Source of the DNA: Clostridia bacterium
GTDB lineage: Bacteria; Bacillota; Clostridia; Oscillospirales; RGIG7773
Reading direction: 5' to 3'
Length of the DNA stretch: 5,526 nucleotides
NCBI GenBank assembly: GCA_017554835.1
Contig: JAFZHO010000050.1
Location: forward strand, 1-5,526
Of the stretch, positions 5,367 to 5,526 are shown in pieces. Every line of letters begins with the position of its first letter. The stretch's first letter is position 1. Made by a program: the position numbers and the translations under genes. The notes under the pieces were generated by a model that saw only the letters and a program-made list of their open reading frames with translations, was not told where the DNA came from and searched no databases.

Positions 5367-5526
5367 TTACCATACCGCTTCTATCCTTGAACCGTCGGTT
5401 TTTAAGCGGTAAAGAGCATCATTTTTATGCCCATTTTCAAAATATATCCAACCATCCACAACGTTTATATAATTATTTACGGAGTCCTTAAATTCATACT
5501 GATACAAAAGCTTTTTATCACTGCCA
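5367..5526 (-). CDS. DUF5050-like repeat protein, C-terminal fragment (5' end outside window)
   Basis: The - strand is open from the window edge to a TAA at 5369-5367 and gives 52 residues, ending EAVW. It contains a unit of the type DGWIYFENGHKNDALYR (24-40) followed by LKTDGSRIEAVW (41-52). Such units, with GWIYF, then LYR, then a K-T-D-G-S turn, are typical of DUF5050 beta-propeller-like repeats in secreted or surface proteins of Clostridia, in which each unit forms one blade. The part before it (LLYQYEFKDSVNNYINVVDG, 6-25) looks like the end of the preceding unit. The N-terminal part, where a signal peptide or cell-wall domain would be, is not in the window. Function is unknown. It is followed after 31 bp by the CPBP protease gene on the same strand without a terminator, so the two probably form an operon. 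Confidence 0.7.
   Translation of the reverse strand, partial: GSDKKLLYQYEFKDSVNNYINVVDGWIYFENGHKNDALYRLKTDGSRIEAVW

Noticed and set aside
5385..5410. Short inverted repeat ACCG/CGGT near the end of the DUF5050-like gene
   Set aside because: It lies in coding sequence, has only a 4-bp stem and lacks a T-run, so it is not a terminator.
1..5526. CRISPR array, insertion sequence, tRNA, riboswitch, defence system or phage gene
   Set aside because: No spaced repeats, transposase motifs, cloverleaf sequences or long structured leaders were seen. Every leader is short (about 16-35 nt), and the CPBP protein alone is not evidence of a phage-defence locus.

Overview
The window looks like chromosomal DNA from a low-GC Gram-positive bacterium, most likely an uncultured gut-type member of the Clostridia. 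The reasons are the AT-rich sequence, strong AGGAGG-type ribosome binding sites, sigma-A-type promoters with exact 17-bp spacers, and family content (YkpA/YbiT-type ABC-F, LytTR-DUF3021 pair, DUF4234, CPBP protease, DUF5050-like protein). This assignment is inferred from style and families, not from a marker gene. No tRNA, rRNA, CRISPR array, insertion sequence or prophage gene was seen.

Left part (1-1542, + strand): the 3' end of recG, then a spermidine/spermine acetyltransferase-like GNAT protein and a small nitroreductase-family flavoprotein. The three genes are separated by 20 and 14 bp and probably form one operon. They end at a long perfect hairpin that also terminates the convergent gene on the other side.

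Middle (1544-3655, - strand): a 528-residue ABC-F ATPase of the YkpA/YbiT type with its own promoter and a start codon set by an AGGAGG. Upstream of it is a 110-residue DUF4234 membrane protein with its own promoter and terminator. The ABC-F protein has one intact and one strongly degenerate ATP site.

Right part (3656-5526, - strand): a LytTR DNA-binding regulator followed 2 bp later by a four-helix DUF3021 membrane protein. This layout resembles the LytTR regulatory systems in which a membrane partner restrains the regulator. A good promoter lies just before the regulator, and two 9-bp LytTR-like elements 21 bp apart sit just upstream of it, which suggests autoregulation. Further upstream are a terminator, a CPBP-family intramembrane protease with all its catalytic residues, and the 3' end of a DUF5050-like gene that probably shares its transcript.

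Most of the window is ordinary. The most notable items are the LytTR/DUF3021 module with its candidate operator, and the asymmetric ABC-F ATPase with a natural Glu-to-Gln change in its second Walker B motif. The only gap between genes longer than 100 bases is 3131-3246, and it is filled by a ribosome binding site, a promoter and a terminator.
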